Shown: in pieces, positions 44,139 through 53,894 of the stretch
Numbering within the stretch: position 1 is the stretch's first letter
Layout: every line of letters starts with the position of its first letter
Assembly (NCBI GenBank): GCA_033032865.1
Contig: JAWHQI010000064.1
Coordinates: forward strand, 2,542,001 to 2,606,000
From: Dactylorhiza incarnata
Taxonomy: Eukaryota > Streptophyta > Magnoliopsida > Asparagales > Orchidaceae
Direction of reading: 5' to 3'
DNA: 64,000 nucleotides
Notes under the pieces: model-generated
Databases searched by the model: none
What the model was told of the DNA's origin: nothing
What the model saw: the letters and a program-made list of their open reading frames with translations, nothing else
Program-made: the position numbers and the translations under genes

Positions 44139-44309
44139 ATATAAGCAAAATAACTTCATCCATCTAATGGGGGGATTTCCCTTGTCAAAACCTCCTGGCC
44201 CAACCAGCGAGGGGTAGAACTTGCTACAAAGGAAAACATCAAAAAACAAAAAACAAATACAACATACCCCCCCATGGCGCTCGCCTCTCAGGCTGCTTGC
44301 GCGAGATGA
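44139..44309. other. Spacer between the array and the gag-protease stop
   Basis: Contains no recognised feature. It replaces the whole RT-RNase H-integrase region found in the autonomous relative. Confidence 0.5.
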
Positions 44310-46391
44310 TTATTCCTCTGCTTCTCCTGCCACTCGCATCTGGCTCATGCTCTCCATGATCTTCTCCATCTCCTCCGCCCCTGCTTGCCAAGAGATGCTG
44401 TTGACGGTTGGGACGTAGCAGTGCCTCGCCATCCTAGGGTCTCCGCGGATCCTGACTTGGATTCCTCCAGCGTTGAACTTGAGGCATTGGTGGAAGGATG
44501 ATGGTACGCATCGGAAGGCGCTGATAAGGGGTCTTCCAAAGATGGCATTATAACTGCTAAGAGCGTCAACTATGACGAACCGACAGTTCCTTGAACCTCC
44601 CCCCATCGTCACTTGGAGTCCAACTCCACCCTCTACTTCTTTCCTTTCTCCGGAGAATCCAAACAAGGGTCCATCTGAGGCCAGCACCCTCCTTGCCTCC
44701 ACCTTCAACTCATCAAATGCTTTCTTGAAAATGACATTGACAGAGCTCCCGTTGTCAACGAGGATCCGAGAGACAGTGTAACCTTCGATGGCTGTCTGAA
44801 TGACTAGCGCATCACAGAATGGATCCTCGTGATCTGGCATGTCCTTGCTTGAGAAAGTGATTTTTTCCTCAGGAGGTGGGTCCTGCGACGTCGAAGCGAC
44901 GCTGCGTCGAAATACGGAGTGGAGGCTTGCCTTACGAGTGGCCTCGATCCCTACCCCCCCCCCCCCCCCCCCCCCGTGGATCACCGCGACCGGACCTTTG
45001 GCTCCTATGTCGGTTCGGTCCTCGCAGATGTCATCATCCACTACTGCTCCAGGTGGAACTTCTTCAATCCGCATTGGCGGCTGTTGTTGTGTCTGACCTC
45101 TTGCCTCTCTCACCTCCAAGAACTCTGGGCAGGTAGATGTTGCATGCCCCTCTGCTTGGTGGTAGTCGCAGTATAGCACCGCCCTTCCCCCCCTTCTCCT
45201 ACGGGCCGGGATGTCTCTTGCTTCAACTCCTCCTCCTCCTCTTCGAATCGCCATAGCTTGAGCTGGTGGGGGTAGGAGCTGCCTAGGGGCCTGCATCCAA
45301 GGAGGAGGGTTGGGCCTCCCTTGGCCTCCGTAGAAGTTTCCCCCTCCTTGGGCGAAACCCCTCCCTTGCTCCTGACCCCCCTGGGGTCCCTGGTACCCTT
45401 GACCCCTCTGCTCTTCCCTCCTCCTTCCTTCCTGCTGCCTGAGGCCACCTTGCTCTCTTGGCTCGGCCTCCACCAACTTTGCCAACTTCTTTGCCAGCCC
45501 CGGGTTTGCCGCCTCGGTGGCTACCTCCTTTGCAGCTTTTTCCATCAGGTCCTCAAAGGACAAGGGAGGCTTCCTAGTTAGGCGCATTTTGAAAAGGCTC
45601 TCTCGTAGCCCTACGATGAAAGCCATCTGGAGGGCATACCCTGGCACCTCCTGGATGTTCAGGATCTCCTCCTGGAATCTGTCCATGTACTGGGCCAACG
45701 TCTCCTCGTGCCTCTGCTTGATCAGGAAAATGGACTCAGCATTCTTCTTCCTCTTCTTGGATGTGGAGAAGCGTAGCGGGAAACTTCGGCCCAAGTCCTC
45801 GAAGTTGTAAATGGAGCCAACCGGGAGCTGGTGGAACCAGTCCCTAGCTTTGTCCTTCAGGGTGGTGGCGAAGAGATGACACTTGAACGCGTCCGTCATG
45901 GGCCTGATGGAGACGGTGTCCTCGAACCACTGCAGGTGCTGGACGGGATCATCCTTCCCGGTATAAAAAGTCATGTTGGGCTCCTTGAAGCCTTCCGGGA
46001 TGGGAGCCGAGATGATCAGCTCGCTAAAGGGTGACCCCCCACTCGCCGGCTTCGCGATCTCCACTCGCGCGACTCCTGCTCTGGGCGAGACCCCACTCAC
46101 CGGGCTAGGAAAAAGCACTCGCCCGGCGAGGTCCCGCTCGCCACTCTCAGTCACTGGTTCCTTGCCTGGCCGACCCCCTGGGGCAACCTCTCCTGACCCC
46201 CCCTGGGCGAGCACTCCTTGCGACCCAGAAGGCGGTGTCTGGGGGGAGGGAGCTGAGCAGTCACCTCCCCTGGTGATGCCTTGGAGCAGCTCCATGATTC
46301 CCTTGATGGCCGCCATGAACTCTCCCCTTCCTACCACCTCACTTGGGATGTGAGACCCCTCATCGTCTCCTCCTCCGAGGTCTCCTTCCAT
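44310..46391 (-). CDS. gag-protease polyprotein of the non-autonomous Tat-type element (~693 aa)
   Basis: Open from a GTG at 46424, but the first ATG is 46389-46391, chosen as start. The Gag core (ARDWFHQLPVGSIYNFEDL, FSTSKKRKKNAESIF), the zinc-finger-like CDYHQAEGHATSTC and the protease VDNGSS line up in order with residues 120-665 of the Tat polyprotein at 23159-28573 and are clearly similar. The frame ends soon after the protease (SISWQAGAEEMEK...), just where the autonomous protein goes on towards RT. It likely supplies virus-like particle protein and recognises its own RNA. A C22 run at 44954-44975 codes for a glycine string absent from the relative. Confidence 0.88.
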   Translation of the reverse strand: MEGDLGGGDDEGSHIPSEVVGRGEFMAAIKGIMELLQGITRGGDCSAPSPQTPPSGSQGVLAQGGSGEVAPGGRPGKEPVTESGERDLAGRVLFPSPVSGVSPRAGVARVEIAKPASGGSPFSELIISAPIPEGFKEPNMTFYTGKDDPVQHLQWFEDTVSIRPMTDAFKCHLFATTLKDKARDWFHQLPVGSIYNFEDLGRSFPLRFSTSKKRKKNAESIFLIKQRHEETLAQYMDRFQEEILNIQEVPGYALQMAFIVGLRESLFKMRLTRKPPLSFEDLMEKAAKEVATEAANPGLAKKLAKLVEAEPREQGGLRQQEGRRREEQRGQGYQGPQGGQEQGRGFAQGGGNFYGGQGRPNPPPWMQAPRQLLPPPAQAMAIRRGGGGVEARDIPARRRRGGRAVLYCDYHQAEGHATSTCPEFLEVREARGQTQQQPPMRIEEVPPGAVVDDDICEDRTDIGAKGPVAVIHGGGGGGGVGIEATRKASLHSVFRRSVASTSQDPPPEEKITFSSKDMPDHEDPFCDALVIQTAIEGYTVSRILVDNGSSVNVIFKKAFDELKVEARRVLASDGPLFGFSGERKEVEGGVGLQVTMGGGSRNCRFVIVDALSSYNAIFGRPLISAFRCVPSSFHQCLKFNAGGIQVRIRGDPRMARHCYVPTVNSISWQAGAEEMEKIMESMSQMRVAGEAEE
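44954..44975. repeat. C22 homopolymer inside gag
   Basis: Read on minus as G22, it gives about seven glycines after VIHG. The relative has only VIHGGVGIEA. The frame is kept. Could be a real expansion or an assembly length error. Confidence 0.85.
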
Positions 46392-46426
46392 GAGATTTGG
46401 TTCAAGAACTTCGGTGCTGACCACTC

Positions 46427-46448
46427 TCCACGCTCACCGCACCAAAAA
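46427..46448 (-). promoter_or_regulatory. Primer-binding site of the gag-protease-only element
   Basis: Minus strand TTTTTGGTGCGGTGAGCGTG directly after the 5' LTR, identical to the PBS region at 28610-28631. Confidence 0.65.
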
Positions 46449-47358
46449 TGTTGAAACCGACAACTCGGTCTCCGTGGAGTTCGGGGTCCCAAAAAAGGGG
46501 TGGTCTCACACCTACTTCTCTCGAGCCAACTCTCTAGGCAAGAGCACTTGGACTTGGAAACGGACCCTAGGCTACAGCGAGGAGGTCCCACCTCACACCC
46601 GGAAGACCTGTGAGATCTTCCCCTCCCTAGCCAATGCTGAACCAGAGGCACCAAAGGAGAGCTCTAAAAGTCAAAAGAGCTCTCAGGGAAGAAGAAGATC
46701 CGAAATTTGGAAATCCAGAAGTCTCCTCTTTGGTGCCCCTTAGGGTCTATTTATAGGTTTTCCAAGTTGGGCTGCAAATAACCAAAAACCGATCTGCTAG
46801 ATTACCAAAATACCCTCGGATCTGGACTGCGAATAGCCAAAATTGGACTGCAAATAGCCAAATCCCGCTGTTCTGGGACACTAAACGCAGACCAACCCCC
46901 CCTCCTCTGGAACTGGGCGAGAGGGGTTACCTCGCGGAGCTCGGCGAGCCTCCTCGCCGGGGTGGGGCGAGACCAAGGGTCTTCCCCCCTACCAGGGTCG
47001 GGGGCGAGAGAGGGGGTCGGCCCCCCTCCTCCTCTCGCCCCTAGCTGGGCGCGGGCGAGAGGGGGGGCACCCGCCCCTCCCCTCTCGCCCCTAGCTGGGT
47101 GCGGGCGAGAGGGGGGGCACCCGCCCCTCCCCTCTCGCCCCTACCTGGGCGCGGGCGAGAGGGGGGGCACCCGCCCCTCCCCTCTCGCCCCTAGCTGGGT
47201 GCGGGCGAGAGGGGGGCACCCGCCCCTCCCCCCTCGCCCCTACCTGGGCGCGGGCGAGAGGGGGGGCACCCGCCCCTCCCCTCTCGCACCTAGCTGGGTG
47301 CGGGCGAGAGGGGGGGGCACCCGCCCCTCCCCCCTCGCCCCTATCTGGGCGCGGGCGA

Positions 47359-47405
<47 letters not shown>

Positions 47406-47710
47406 TCCGCCCCTCCCCTCTCGCCCCTACTTGGGCGCGGGCGAGAGGGGGGGCACCCGCCCCTCCCCTCTCGCCCCTACCTGGGCGCCGGCGAGAGGGG
47501 GGCACCCGCCCCTCCCCTCTCGCCCCTAGCTGGGTGAGGGCGAGAGGGGGGCACCCTCCCCTCCCCCTCTCGCCTCTTACTCTTCTTCTGGTGAGAGCTA
47601 CGGGGGTTCGCCGGGCGATACCCAAAGGTCTTAAGACCCCTTGGGTCTAGTCGACACGTCTCGGCGGCCCTCCACGGTGGGCCTCACTCGATGGATATGG
47701 GGGTTGTACA
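46449..47710 (-). mobile_element. 5' LTR of the gag-protease-only element
   Basis: 1262 bp. TATAAATA on minus at 46748-46755. The extra length over the 3' LTR comes from more 50-bp minisatellite units (47040-47560) and a G43 run (47361-47403). Elsewhere the LTRs are nearly identical, which suggests a recent insertion. Confidence 0.88.
47361..47403. repeat. G43 homopolymer
   Basis: Forty-three G in a row inside a unit of the LTR minisatellite where other units have seven. Length may not be reliable. Confidence 0.8.
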
Positions 47711-47756
47711 GGCGTCAGCACCGAACACATTAAATTGCATAATATGTTTTAAGACG

Positions 47757-48970
47757 CACGTTTTTCGCACAAGCGCGTTTATTTGCCCGAGTGCGCATTT
47801 TTTGCCCGGGCATGCATTTTTCTCCAGGCTGCGTGTTTTTTTTCGCCTGGGTGTCAGGTTTTTGCCCGATCGCGAGTTCTTCGATCGGGAGTGCATTTTT
47901 TGGCATAAGAGCACATTTTTTGTTCGGGAGCACATTTTTTCCTCGGGCGCGCGCTTTTCGCTCGAGCGCATGTTTTTTGGCCCAGACGTGCATTTTGCTG
48001 CCCGATCAAAAAATGCACAGTGAGCCGAAAAATGCGCGCCCAAGCAAAAAAAGCGAGCCCGAGTCGAAATAAACTCGGTTTGGCGAAAAATGTGCTCTCG
48101 GGCGAGAAATGCGCGCCCATGCGAAAATCTCATGCTCGGTCGAAAAACGCGCGTCCATGCAAAAAATGTGTCTCCGCACAAAAAAACACGATTCGGGCAG
48201 AAAAATGCGCGTCCGGCCGAAAAACACGCTCTCTAGTCAATAAATGCGCGCCCGACCCGAAAAGGCCCACCTGGACAAAAATCTCCCACCCTAGTGAAAA
48301 ACGCGCGCCCTGTCGAAAAACGCGCGTCCGGTCAGAAAATGCGCCCCGGGGCAAAAAATGCGCGTCCTTTCGAAAAATGCACGCTCAGTCAAAAAATGCG
48401 TGTCTGGGTCGAAAAATGTGCGTCTGGCTGAAAAATGCGCCCATAGAGTAAAAAAACGCATGCTCTAGCAATAAATGCGCCCCGGGCGAAAATTGCCCAG
48501 CCCACCGAAATTCATCAGGCCGACTGAACAACGTGCACCCCAACGAAAAATGTGTGCCCGAGCGAAAAAATGTGTTCCCTGGCGAAAAATGTGTGCACGG
48601 CCGAAAAATGGGCGCCCGACCGAAAAAATGGGCGCCCGGTTCGAAATACCCGCGCCCTGCCGAAAAATGTGCTCTTGGACGAAAAACGCGCGCTTGGGCG
48701 AAAAATGCGCGCTTGAGTGAAAAATTCCCGACTGGCAGAAAATCGTCTGACAGTCGATAAACGCGGGCCCGAGAGAAAAATATGTGCACGGGTGAAAAAT
48801 AGGCTCCCGAGCGCAAAATCGCACCCTCGGGCGAAAAAACACCCGCATGTGCGAAAAACGCACGCCCGACTGAAAAACATGCGCCCGGTTGAAAAACACA
48901 TGCCCGATCGGAAAACACATACCCAAGCGAAAAACACACGACCAGGCCGAAAAACTCGGTTGAAAACACT
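47757..48970. repeat. Array 2 of GC-palindrome repeats, arranged as an inverted repeat
   Basis: From about 47757 to 48003 the units have T runs on plus (TTTTTGCCCGGGCG type). From about 48007 to 48970 they have A runs (GCGCCCGAGCGAAAAA type), that is, the reverse complement. The switch is near 48003-48007. The left arm (~250 bp) can pair with part of the right arm (~960 bp). Confidence 0.85.
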
Positions 48971-49306
48971 CGATTATGCGGAAAACCAATGGACGGATGT
49001 AAGATTTGACGATTTGATTTTTTAGTTCAAAGCCAAAGCTATGAGTTTTCACATAAAAGTCAATATCCACGTAAGTTCCATTGCGCCGAACGTTAGAATT
49101 GGATTTCTAATCGATTATGTCGATTTCAGAAAGAGAAAGTTAATTCCGTCCAAACGAACAAACCCTTATAAACATGGATTTATACGTGTTATGAAGTGAA
49201 GAGCTCTTATTCCTTCTTCAGCAACAATTTCACATTCTTCTCCACTCTCATGCACTATTAAATTCTTTTGTTTGGGAGGGTTACCACTGCTGGAGATGGA
49301 GATGAA

Positions 49307-50850
49307 GGCTCTGTTTGGGACAGCTCTGGCGGATGGAAAATCTATTTTCCAACTGCCAGAGCTGTTTTTTAACTGTTTGGGACAGCTCTTTAGCCCAGCT
49401 TCTTGAAAAGAGCTTCTTCAAATAAGCTGTTTTAGAGGTTATTTGAGAAGCCAGTCCAACATAGCTTTCTAAAAACCATTTTTTTTTCTGTTTTTAGCTT
49501 TTTCTCTTTTATTAACTTCAACTCGTTGCATACCACTCCAGTATTTTCGTCCGAGCGCGCATTTTCGGTCGGGCACTCATTTTCGGCCGTGCACTCATTT
49601 TTCGCCCGTGCGGTCATTTTTCGCCCGAGCTCTTGTTCTTTTCGCCCGGGCGTGCATTTTTCTCCCGGGCAGTCCTTTTTCGCCCGGGCGCGTGTTTTTT
49701 TCGCCCGGGCGGATATTTTTCGCCCGGGCGGCCGTTTTTTTTGCTCGGGCGCGCTTTTTTTCGCCCACGCGGCCATTTTTGCTCGGTTGCGCGTTTTTCG
49801 CCCGAGCGGTCATTTTTCGCCCGGGCGGCCGTTTTTTCGCCCGGGATGCCGTTTTTTGCCCGGGCACTCGTTTTTTGCCCGAGCGCTTGTTTTTCCGCCC
49901 GGGCGTCCGTATTTCGCCCGGGCGGCCGTATTTCGCCCGGGTGCGCGTTTTTCGCCCGGGCAGTCGTTTTTTCGCCTGGGTGGACGTTTTTCGCCCGCGC
50001 GGCGGTTTTTCTCTTGGGAGGCGGGTTTTCGCCCGTGCGCGCGTTTTCCCACTTGCGGCTGTTTTTCGCCCATGCGGCTGTTTTTCGCTCTGACGGCCAT
50101 TTTTTGCCCGGACGCACGTTTTTCGCCTGGGCGCGGGTTTTTTGCCCGGGCACGCGTTTTTCGACCGTGCGGCTGTTTTTCCCCCGGATGCGCATTTTTC
50201 GCCCGGACGCACGTTTTTCGCCCGAGCGGCTATTGTTCTCCCGGAAGACCGTTTTTTCCCGAGGTGCGTTTTTTTCGCCCGGGTGCGTCTTTTTTGCCCG
50301 TTCGCGCGTTTTTTGCCCGGGCGCGCGTTTTTCGACCGTGCGACCGTTTTTCTCTCGGGCGGTTGTTTTTCGCCCGGATGCGCATTTTTCGCCCGGACGC
50401 GCATTTTTTGCCCGACGACTATTGTTCTCCCGGACGGCCGTTTTTGCCCAGGGCACAATTTTTCGCCCGGGCGCCCGTGTTTTGCCCATGTGGCCGTTTT
50501 TTGCCCGATCGACCGTTTTTCGACCGGTCGGCCGTTTTTCACCCAGCCGTCAGTTTTTTGCCCGGGCGGCCGTTTTTCGCAGAGTGACCATTTTTTGACC
50601 GGACACGCGTCTTTGCCTGGGCGCGAGTTTTCACAACCATTATATTTCAATATTTTTATTTAAAAAGCAGTTTTCAAACAGTTGTTATACCGAACAACTT
50701 AAATGAAAAAGATATATTCGATCTTCACTTATGCAAAGACTCTCCAAATAGTCTGCAGCTCTCTCGTAAGAGCTTTTCTGAAAGTTCTATTCTAAAAGCT
50801 CTATTCAGTCAGCAAATTTTTCATCCGCTAGAGCTGTCCCAAACAGAGCC
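49307..50850. mobile_element. TIR DNA element carrying array 3
   Basis: Inverted ends of about 35 bp: GGCTCTGTTTGGGACAGCTC at left and the same 20 bases at right on minus, continuing TGGCGGATG versus TAGCGGATG. Flanks GAA/GAA suggest a 3-bp duplication. 1544 bp, no transposase. Sub-terminal parts share AAGAGCTT-like words. Superfamily uncertain; ends resemble PIF/Harbinger-like MITEs but GAA is not the usual TWA. Confidence 0.75.
49545..50635. repeat. Array 3 of ~18-19 bp repeats, TTTTTCGCCCGGGCG type
   Basis: About sixty units, the most regular of the three arrays: T run, CGCCCGGGCG, variable GNNCG. All T runs are on plus. Open frames up to 353 codons on both strands are period effects. Confidence 0.9.
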
Positions 50851-50923
50851 GAAAAGCATCTGGTTAACGTGGCCGCCGCCTTGGAACTGAAATTAGTCGT
50901 AAAATGGCATTTTTTGGAGATTT

Positions 50924-51165
50924 AGTCTCCGTTTGGCACGTAAAAGCGGTGGTTATAACTTATGAACCATCGTTCATGAACGACCGACCTCACCTAAAGA
51001 TCTTCACTCACATTTATTTTCAAAACTAGTTTTTTTTTGTAGCCGTAGTAACCGATGTTATGCTAAACATAAATTCTACGTCGGTGGCATTTTTGTCTAA
51101 ACTCACCTGAGCAAAAACACCCCGCCAAAAGGATCTATCCAAACAGGCCGGGCAAGAATATAGTA
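50924..51165. mobile_element. MITE of the GGCTCYGTTTGG family
   Basis: Begins GTCTCCGTTTGGCACG after TTA and ends near CCAAACAGGCC. Shares 'gacctcacctaaag', 'ttttcaaaactagt', 'ttctacg.cggtggca' and 'aaactcacc.gagcaaaaac' with 39299-39513. A further similar left end (AAGGCTCCGTTTGAGGGG) lies at 51204. Confidence 0.45.
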
Positions 51166-51449
51166 TTGATATTTTTTTCAAAACCTCAACGAAGAAGATT
51201 AAGGCTCCGTTTGAGGGGACTTATTTTCATCGGTCAAGCGGTTACGATGCTATATTTATTCAAATCATAAATTCACTGCTAGCATTCACAACAACAAATA
51301 AACAGCTTTCATGAACATACCCGACACTGCATTTGTGTTTTTGGGCAGCACATGTATCTACTGTCTGCGTGTACATTGTAAGGGTCCACGATAACATATA
51401 CAGCTTGATATATATGTTATAATAATCACAAGCATGCATATATGTAGAT
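51166..51449. other. AT-rich spacer, nothing recognised
   Basis: Contains a lone MITE-like left end at 51204; otherwise no feature. Confidence 0.3.
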
Positions 51450-51898
51450 AATTATCGGGAACTCCCTTGGGAGTTTGCAAATTACAGGTTGCACCACTCT
51501 ATCTTTTGAAATTACATTTACCTCCCCCTCTATGTTTTTTCAATTTACAAAAATGGCCTTTTCGTTAGAAATATAAATGAAAAACCATAAAATGAGCAAA
51601 ATTGTTTTATATATTTCAATTTTATCCTTTCAAAATGATTCTAGATTCATTGCAAATGTAAAGTTATTATAAAGTTTAAAATTGAGATATCATATACTAA
51701 TTTGACATATTTACAAAGGGTAAAATTGAATATCATAAAATAATTTAGCTGATTTTATCATTTTTCATCAATAGTTACAGCTGAAGGGGGGCATTTTTGT
51801 AAACTATGGAAACTTAGAGAGGAGGTGAATGTGATTTCGAAAGATGGAGGGGTGCAACTTGTAATTATGCAAACTCGTAGGGGAGGTCCCGGTAATTA
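51450..51898. mobile_element. MITE with long terminal inverted repeats (~110 bp)
   Basis: Left end AATTATCGGGAACTCCC and right end, on minus, AATTACCGGGACCTCCC. The inverted similarity runs on through 'agtttgca.aattaca.gttgcacc', 'tctttcgaaat.acattcacc' to the 'ttacaaaaatg' block. About 449 bp, no ORF. Long TIRs suggest a Mutator-like or similar MITE. Two more ends lie at 52331-52539. Confidence 0.7.
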
Positions 51899-51928
51899 AC
51901 CCCATATATATGGAGCTAGTACTTGGGA

Positions 51929-52106
51929 CTAAAACCTGGTGAGGAACTGAATTTGCTTAAGGAGGGGGCTCAGGGCTTCCATCAATTTCTCACACGGATG
52001 GTTGTGAACACCCTCGTATGTCGTCACCACAATAGTCGTGTCCTTGGATAGCCGCTGCACTTGCTTCTTCACGTTGCACGTGTGGTGCGTGCACCTGTAG
52101 TAGCTC
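51929..52106 (-). CDS. WRKY: Last exon of a WRKY transcription factor (group IIc-like), partial gene
   Basis: Minus-strand exon of 58 codons plus TAG (51929-51931). Starts [19 protein letters not shown] and contains [13 protein letters not shown]: the second half of the WRKY domain, with zinc ligands C, C, H and H (C-x4-C-x23-H-x-H). It ends [13 protein letters not shown], like the short C-termini of group IIc proteins. The acceptor AG (52107-52108) splits the Arg codon before SYYRC, the conserved intron site of most WRKY domains. No WRKYGQK exon was found upstream on minus (52110-64000), so either a long intron filled with transposons carries it out of the window or this is a broken gene. 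The exon is intact. WRKY proteins bind W-box DNA in the nucleus. Confidence 0.88.
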
Positions 52107-52330
52107 CTTCATCCACAAACATCACTACTGCATGTTATAATGTTATATACATATAAATATATTGAATTTATATTTCATAACATGCACTTGCAAACATACA
52201 CATTAGAGTGAGTATGCATTAAATATAAACTTACAAAGGAGATTTTTGTAGTCTAAAAAAGATATTGGCACTACAAGAAAATCGCTGAATAAAATAGAAT
52301 TTTTGAAAGGAAAATTATTTGCTTAGTAAT
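52107..52330 (-). other. Probable WRKY intron sequence
   Basis: AT-rich sequence upstream of the WRKY exon on minus. No coding potential; expected to be intron if the gene is intact. Confidence 0.4.
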
Positions 52331-52539
52331 TTGCAACAAAAAATAAAATTGAATATCATAAAATAATGTCATAATTATGCAAACTCCTAGGGGAGGTCCC
52401 GGTAATTAACCTCTGGGGGTTTGCATAATTATAGGTTGCACCCCTCTATCTTTCGAAATTACATTCCCCCCTCTAAGTTTCCACGGTTTACGAAAATGCC
52501 CCTTTTCGTTAGAAATATGAATGGAAAAAATGTGTATAT
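52331..52539. mobile_element. Two adjoining partial copies of the long-TIR MITE
   Basis: 52331-52412 holds the right end of one copy ('aaattgaatatcataaaataa' joined by an internal deletion to 'cataattatgcaaactcc...ccggtaatta'). 52405-52539 holds the left end of another (TTTGCATAATTATAGGTTGC...), cut off at 52540 by an LTR-like sequence. Confidence 0.6.
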
Positions 52540-53127
52540 TGTACAACCCGTATTGGTCGAGGGTGGACCAATCCAGATCACGTAAGCATAAGTCAAAGTT
52601 AAAATCCCTCAACGACGATGGTGCCAGCAAAGGGCGACTAGCCCATGTTATTCGTAGGATAGGCGAGTATCCTGGGTAACTCACCAATATGGGCGAGTAG
52701 TCGTGTTTGTCACATAGCTGATGAGGGTGCCCTTAAAGTCGCCACAGGTATTTTCCAGGGGCAGGGTATTCTTGCATGCATACTCACCTAAGATTTGTCC
52801 ATAAATAGACCCACAGGGGTACCGGGAATGATATCTTGAAATCTTGAGAAATCCCACCCCCTCCCCACTTTTAAGTTTACTACTCTCCAAGTGGTGTCTT
52901 CCTCGTACCTAGCTCATCATTTCAGTTTTGGAGGCGAAACTCTTCTAGACTTTCGGGTACGTGGCATGACCTCCTTGTTGAAGCACCTGAGCTGTGCTAG
53001 CTTGTAGATATTTCTTTCTTTCCTTTGCTCTTGCCATCCGGTTCCATGACGTTCGATCGCGGGACCAATAACCTTAGACTATATTAAGTTCCGAACATTT
53101 GGAGCTTAGCTTTAGAAAGAACCTCCA
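52540..53127 (+). mobile_element. Candidate solo LTR, Tat-like start
   Basis: Begins TGTACAACCCGTATTGG, close to the minus-strand LTR start TGTACAACCCGTATTTGG of the Tat element, and contains GGGCGAGTAG words. If it ends at CTCCA (53127), both sides are TATAT (52535-52539 and 53128-53132), but that sequence is low-complexity. The LTR may instead run further right. Confidence 0.4.
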
Positions 53128-53894
53128 TATATAATCCCCTAACAACATCTTATAAATAGGTCGGTCTATTGTCTTTAGTTCTCCCTTGTGTGACACAAAT
53201 CATTTTTGGTGTGCTTAAGGGGGTAATAGATGGATCTCTGTAAGATAAACTCTTTATGTTCTCTCATTCTCTATTGAGTAAGAAGTGCAATGAGCGTGTA
53301 ATAGTAGCGATTGTATAGACAATTTCGTGGAAGATTAGACCAACAATGACATGGTGATAGAACTTAGAAGGGAACCCAAGGATGTGAAAACCTCCTCATC
53401 CTTTAGTTCAAGGGTTATATGGACCCATACCTAATAGAAGATGGAGTTATGCAATTAGAACTAGGGACTAACCCCGGTACTCATCTGAAGTGTTTTGCGT
53501 CAATAATTTTGCCCAGCAATCACTTATTTGTGCATAAAGTGAAAATTATTGTTCATGACACTTGAACAACGCACATGGAATCGATTTTGAGATCATCTCC
53601 CCAACTCCGTCAACAATTTTAGCAAGCTCAAAGCATTGATGATCATAAAATAGTGAAAGTATAGTACTGCATTCCACCCTCATTCGAACATTCGTCCACA
53701 AGAAGTTCCCACATGCCCAAGAAGATTATGAAGCAATGTTGAAAAAAAAGGAGTTGAGGAGTACATGAAAGCCCAAATAATGAAAAGATCACCCCACCCC
53801 CTACACGAGGGATAACTTGGAAGTCACATCCCAAAGCAATTGATATTACTTCACCATCGATCTTTGTGGGTCATTGCACCATGACTACTTACTA
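53128..53894. other. No recognisable gene; possible decayed retrotransposon
   Basis: No clear homology in any frame. 'ctcattctctattgagtaagaag' and 'cttaagggggtaatag' (PPT-like, near 53214) hint at retrotransposon origin, but I cannot support it. Confidence 0.3.

Larger units (their letters stand above)
41664..47710 (-). mobile_element. Non-autonomous gag-protease-only Tat-type retrotransposon (TR-GAG-like)
   Basis: 6047 bp, flanked by a perfect GGCGT duplication (41659-41663 and 47711-47715). LTRs, PBS and PPT are present, but the only coding frame is gag-protease (44310-46391); no RT, RNase H or integrase. LTR ends (TGTTGAAACC...GTTGTACA), PBS and PPT match the autonomous Tat element at 16626-29312. 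Elements with LTRs and only gag are known in plants as TR-GAGs and must be moved in trans. Confidence 0.88.
41439..49165. mobile_element. PIF/Harbinger-like TIR element with array 2, split by a retrotransposon
   Basis: Left terminus GGGTCCGTTCGTTTGCACGG (41439) and right terminus, on minus, GGGTTTGTTCGTTTGGACGG (49165), continuing into AATTRACTTTCT. Flanked by TTA at 41436-41438 and 49166-49168. TTA duplications and GGG...GTTTG ends fit PIF/Harbinger (Tourist-like) elements. Without the inserted 41664-47715 it is about 1675 bp. It has no transposase frame and mostly consists of array 2. Confidence 0.75.

Noticed and set aside
49526..50650. Frames of 320-353 codons on both strands in array 3, and similar ones in arrays 1 and 2
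   Set aside because: Period effect of GC-rich 18-bp repeats; the peptides are low-complexity (FARARVF, GEKRAPG) and all frames are open at once.
53128..53894. Internal region of an LTR element following 52540-53127
   Set aside because: No gag or pol motif found in any frame and no paired LTR.
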